Assembly (NCBI GenBank): GCA_025464915.1
Contig: JAODNF010000219.1
Coordinates: 1-14,037, forward strand
Direction: 5' to 3'
From: Frankiales bacterium
GTDB taxonomy: Bacteria > Actinomycetota > Actinomycetes > Mycobacteriales > SCTD01
Length of the DNA stretch: 14,037 nt
This document shows, piece by piece, positions 12,182-14,037 of the stretch (within the stretch, counting starts at the first letter, position 1; every line of letters begins with the position of its first letter). The translations under genes were made by a program, and so were the position numbers. The notes beneath the pieces were generated by a model. That model made no database searches and was not told where the DNA came from. It was given only the letters and a program-made list of their open reading frames with translations.

Positions 12182-14037
12182 CTAACGCACCCGTCGCGGG
12201 CGCCCTCGCGGCGCGACGGCGAGCAGGAGCAGCAGGCCGCCGACCAGGGCGAGGGGCCGGGACGCGCCGGTCGCCGCGAGCCCGCCGCCCGGGCCTGCCG
12301 TCTGACCGGGGCGGACCGGTGTCGGGTTCGCGACCACCTTCGGGCACGAGACGGCCTGCCCCGACACGACCCCTGCCCCGGTCAGCGTCGAGCGGGTGCT
12401 CGGGTCCATCAGGGACGTGACGGGCCTCGCCAGGTCGTCGAGGTCGGCCCGGCCACCGGAGATCTTCGTCTGGAGCTCGGCGGGCAGCGGGTCGTCGCGC
12501 ACCGACTGCCACAGCGCCGCCTCGATGCCGGCCTCGTCCCTGTCGAGGTGGGTGAGGTCCAGCCCCTTCGAGTACGCCACCAGGGCCGTCTTCTTCGAGC
12601 TCTTCGGGAGCGACGCGACCGTCTCGTCGATGAAGGGCGGCGCCTTCGCGACGGGGAACGGCTTGAGGTCGGCCGCGGTCAGCTGCGACGCCGAGTCCTT
12701 CTGCTGGAACAGGTCGTAGAGCGGGGTGGCGCCCGCGTCGTAGGCCGACAGCGGAGTCACGCCGAGGATCAGCTCCATCGAGCGCAGCACGCTCGCCTGG
12801 TCGTAGTGCACGTGCCCGACGTAGCCGGGCAGGCAGCCGTCGCCGCTCTTCTGCTTCGCGTACGGGCTGGCGACGAGCAGCACGTTGCGGTGGCCGTCCA
12901 CGGAGTCTGCGCCGTCCTGGCTGTCGTCCTCGGTGACGAACACCGCGGTGCTCGACCAGTACTTCGACCTCGACAGCGCCGAGATGATCTGCCCGACGGC
13001 GGCGTCGTTCTGCGCCACCTGCGACCGCGGTGTCTGCGTCCCGCCGAGACCGGTCGTGTGATCCTCGCTCATGATGAGGAACGAGAAGTTCCGGAGGCTC
13101 CCGACGCCGGTGTCGCTGCCGTCGAGGGCAAGACCGCTGTTCTTGAGGAACTCCGCGGAGCGCGTGCGGTCGTCCGGCGTCAGCTCGACCTGGCTCGGGT
13201 AGCTCGGGTCCCCCAGCGGGTTGCTGCCCGGACCGGCCGGCCCGGCACCGCCGCAGAGGTTCCCCTGCGGCTGACCGACCGAGGCGGTCGGCATCACCGT
13301 TCCGACGAGCTCGCCGAAGTTCTGGAACGTGAACGTCGGGTGGGTCAGCTGGTACGCCGCCAGCTTCTGGAAGATCGAGCAGCCGGGCGTGCTCGTGACC
13401 GGCCCCTCGGCGTAGTCGTAGGGGCGGCCGCGCGGGCTGTAGTTCTGCCGCCAGCTCTTCTCCGTGTAGTCGTTGGTCATCGCCGAGGACGTCCACCAGT
13501 GCCCCTGGATGCTGGCCTCTCCGTCGGAGAAGAACGAGTCGGAGATGGCGTAGCGGTCGGCCACCTCGTGCGCGTTCGGCGTCGCGGCGGCCAGCAGCTG
13601 CAGGTGCGGGTCGCCGGTCACGTCCTTGCGCTTGAGCGGGAGGTCGCCGAAGACCTGGTCGAAGGTGCGGTTCTCCCGCACGATGTAGACCACGTGCGTG
13701 ATGGGCGACGCGCCTCCGACCACGGCCGGGATCGGCGACCGGGCCGGGCGGGTGTCCAGCCCGGCCGCGTGGTCGATGTCCGCTCGTGCCTGGGCGGTGT
13801 ACGACGCCAGCTGCGAGCTGGTCGGGATGGTGACGCGGGTCAGGAGCCCAGGCATGTTCTCCGCGTCGTAGTAGGAGCCGTTCGGGACGGCAGCCCCCGA
13901 GGGCAGGGAGCCGCCGGGCTGGGGCGTGTAGCCCCCGATGCCCGGCACGTAGCGGCTGCCGAGGCCCTTGGCGGCCAAGGCGTAGACGCGACCGTCCTTC
14001 GGTCCGAGAGCGATGCCGGTCGGGTACCAGCCGGTGG
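12182..14037 (-). CDS. Beta-propeller / alkaline-phosphatase-family phosphoesterase with LAATG sorting signal (5' end missing)
   Basis: The frame runs off the right edge, giving 617 visible codons plus a stop. The first visible residues, TGWYPTGIALGPKDGRVYA followed by LAAKGLGS, match the last blade of a YncE/YVTN-type beta-propeller, as in known bifunctional YncE-family/phosphatase proteins. The next domain is a phosphoesterase (PF04185-like, alkaline phosphatase superfamily): ITHVVYIVRENRTFDQVFGD (nucleophile region 13658-13675), DRYAISDSFFSDGEASIQGH, FLIMSEDHT and AVFVTEDDSQDGADSVDGHR, whose Asp/His residues are likely metal ligands. A Pro/Gly linker leads to LAATG (12266-12280), a hydrophobic helix and RGRPRRVR: the LAxTG signal recognised by class E sortases. 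It is probably a wall-anchored enzyme; the substrate (phospholipid, phosphonate or other phosphoester) is unknown. A TTG-start version at 13978 would cut the propeller and is unlikely. Confidence 0.87.
   Translation of the reverse strand, partial: TGWYPTGIALGPKDGRVYALAAKGLGSRYVPGIGGYTPQPGGSLPSGAAVPNGSYYDAENMPGLLTRVTIPTSSQLASYTAQARADIDHAAGLDTRPARSPIPAVVGGASPITHVVYIVRENRTFDQVFGDLPLKRKDVTGDPHLQLLAAATPNAHEVADRYAISDSFFSDGEASIQGHWWTSSAMTNDYTEKSWRQNYSPRGRPYDYAEGPVTSTPGCSIFQKLAAYQLTHPTFTFQNFGELVGTVMPTASVGQPQGNLCGGAGPAGPGSNPLGDPSYPSQVELTPDDRTRSAEFLKNSGLALDGSDTGVGSLRNFSFLIMSEDHTTGLGGTQTPRSQVAQNDAAVGQIISALSRSKYWSSTAVFVTEDDSQDGADSVDGHRNVLLVASPYAKQKSGDGCLPGYVGHVHYDQASVLRSMELILGVTPLSAYDAGATPLYDLFQQKDSASQLTAADLKPFPVAKAPPFIDETVASLPKSSKKTALVAYSKGLDLTHLDRDEAGIEAALWQSVRDDPLPAELQTKISGGRADLDDLARPVTSLMDPSTRSTLTGAGVVSGQAVSCPKVVANPTPVRPGQTAGPGGGLAATGASRPLALVGGLLLLLAVAPRGRPRRVR

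Noticed and set aside
12150..13496. Long minus-strand frame (448 codons) overlapping the phosphoesterase
   Set aside because: It is on the same strand in another frame; the product is Arg/Pro/Ala-rich without motifs, while the phosphoesterase frame carries clear family motifs over the whole span.

Overview
The window is very GC-rich DNA with strong G/C bias at third codon positions, many GTG starts, twin families of secreted or membrane-anchored proteins, sortase-type C-termini (LPKTG and LAATG), a KstR-like steroid operator and a 3-ketosteroid dehydrogenase. Together these indicate an actinomycete (Actinomycetota); the genus cannot be told from the sequence. No tRNA, rRNA, CRISPR array, transposase or phage gene is visible, and no gene-free stretch exceeds about 175 bases.

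Layout. 1-1002: the tail of a lysine/alanine-rich membrane-anchored protein, then a DUF427 protein that appears to start at a CTG overlapping the previous stop. 1000-1431 (minus): a DUF4190-type small membrane protein. 1479-2749 (plus): a secreted, membrane-anchored protein with a VPVYDG motif, coupled by a GTGA overlap to a CPBP-type intramembrane protease. 2759-2819: a perfect 27-bp inverted repeat between convergent genes. 2823-4810 (minus): a ten-helix membrane protein coupled by another GTGA overlap to a second VPVYDG protein, a paralogue of the first. 4885-6360 (minus): a signal-peptide protein ending in an LPKTG cell-wall sorting signal. 6520-7021 (minus): two tiny secreted/membrane proteins. 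7048-9204 (plus): a secreted GH3 beta-glucosidase. 9215-10837 (plus): a KstD-type 3-ketosteroid delta1-dehydrogenase whose start codon overlaps a KstR-type operator. 10834-12000 (minus): bifunctional chorismate mutase/prephenate dehydratase. 12182-14037 (minus, cut at the window edge): an alkaline-phosphatase-superfamily phosphoesterase preceded by the end of a beta-propeller and ending in an LAATG sorting signal.

How it fits together. Most products act at or outside the cell membrane: surface anchoring, glycoside hydrolysis, phosphoester hydrolysis and membrane proteolysis. The two interior metabolic genes (steroid ring dehydrogenation and phenylalanine synthesis) sit tail to tail and share a CTAG as both stop codons. 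The best candidates for something undescribed are the pair of convergent VPVYDG modules around the hairpin, the small 101-aa/51-aa gene pair fired from a 26-bp divergent apparently leaderless promoter, and the KstR-like box fused to a leaderless kstD start next to a beta-glucosidase gene.
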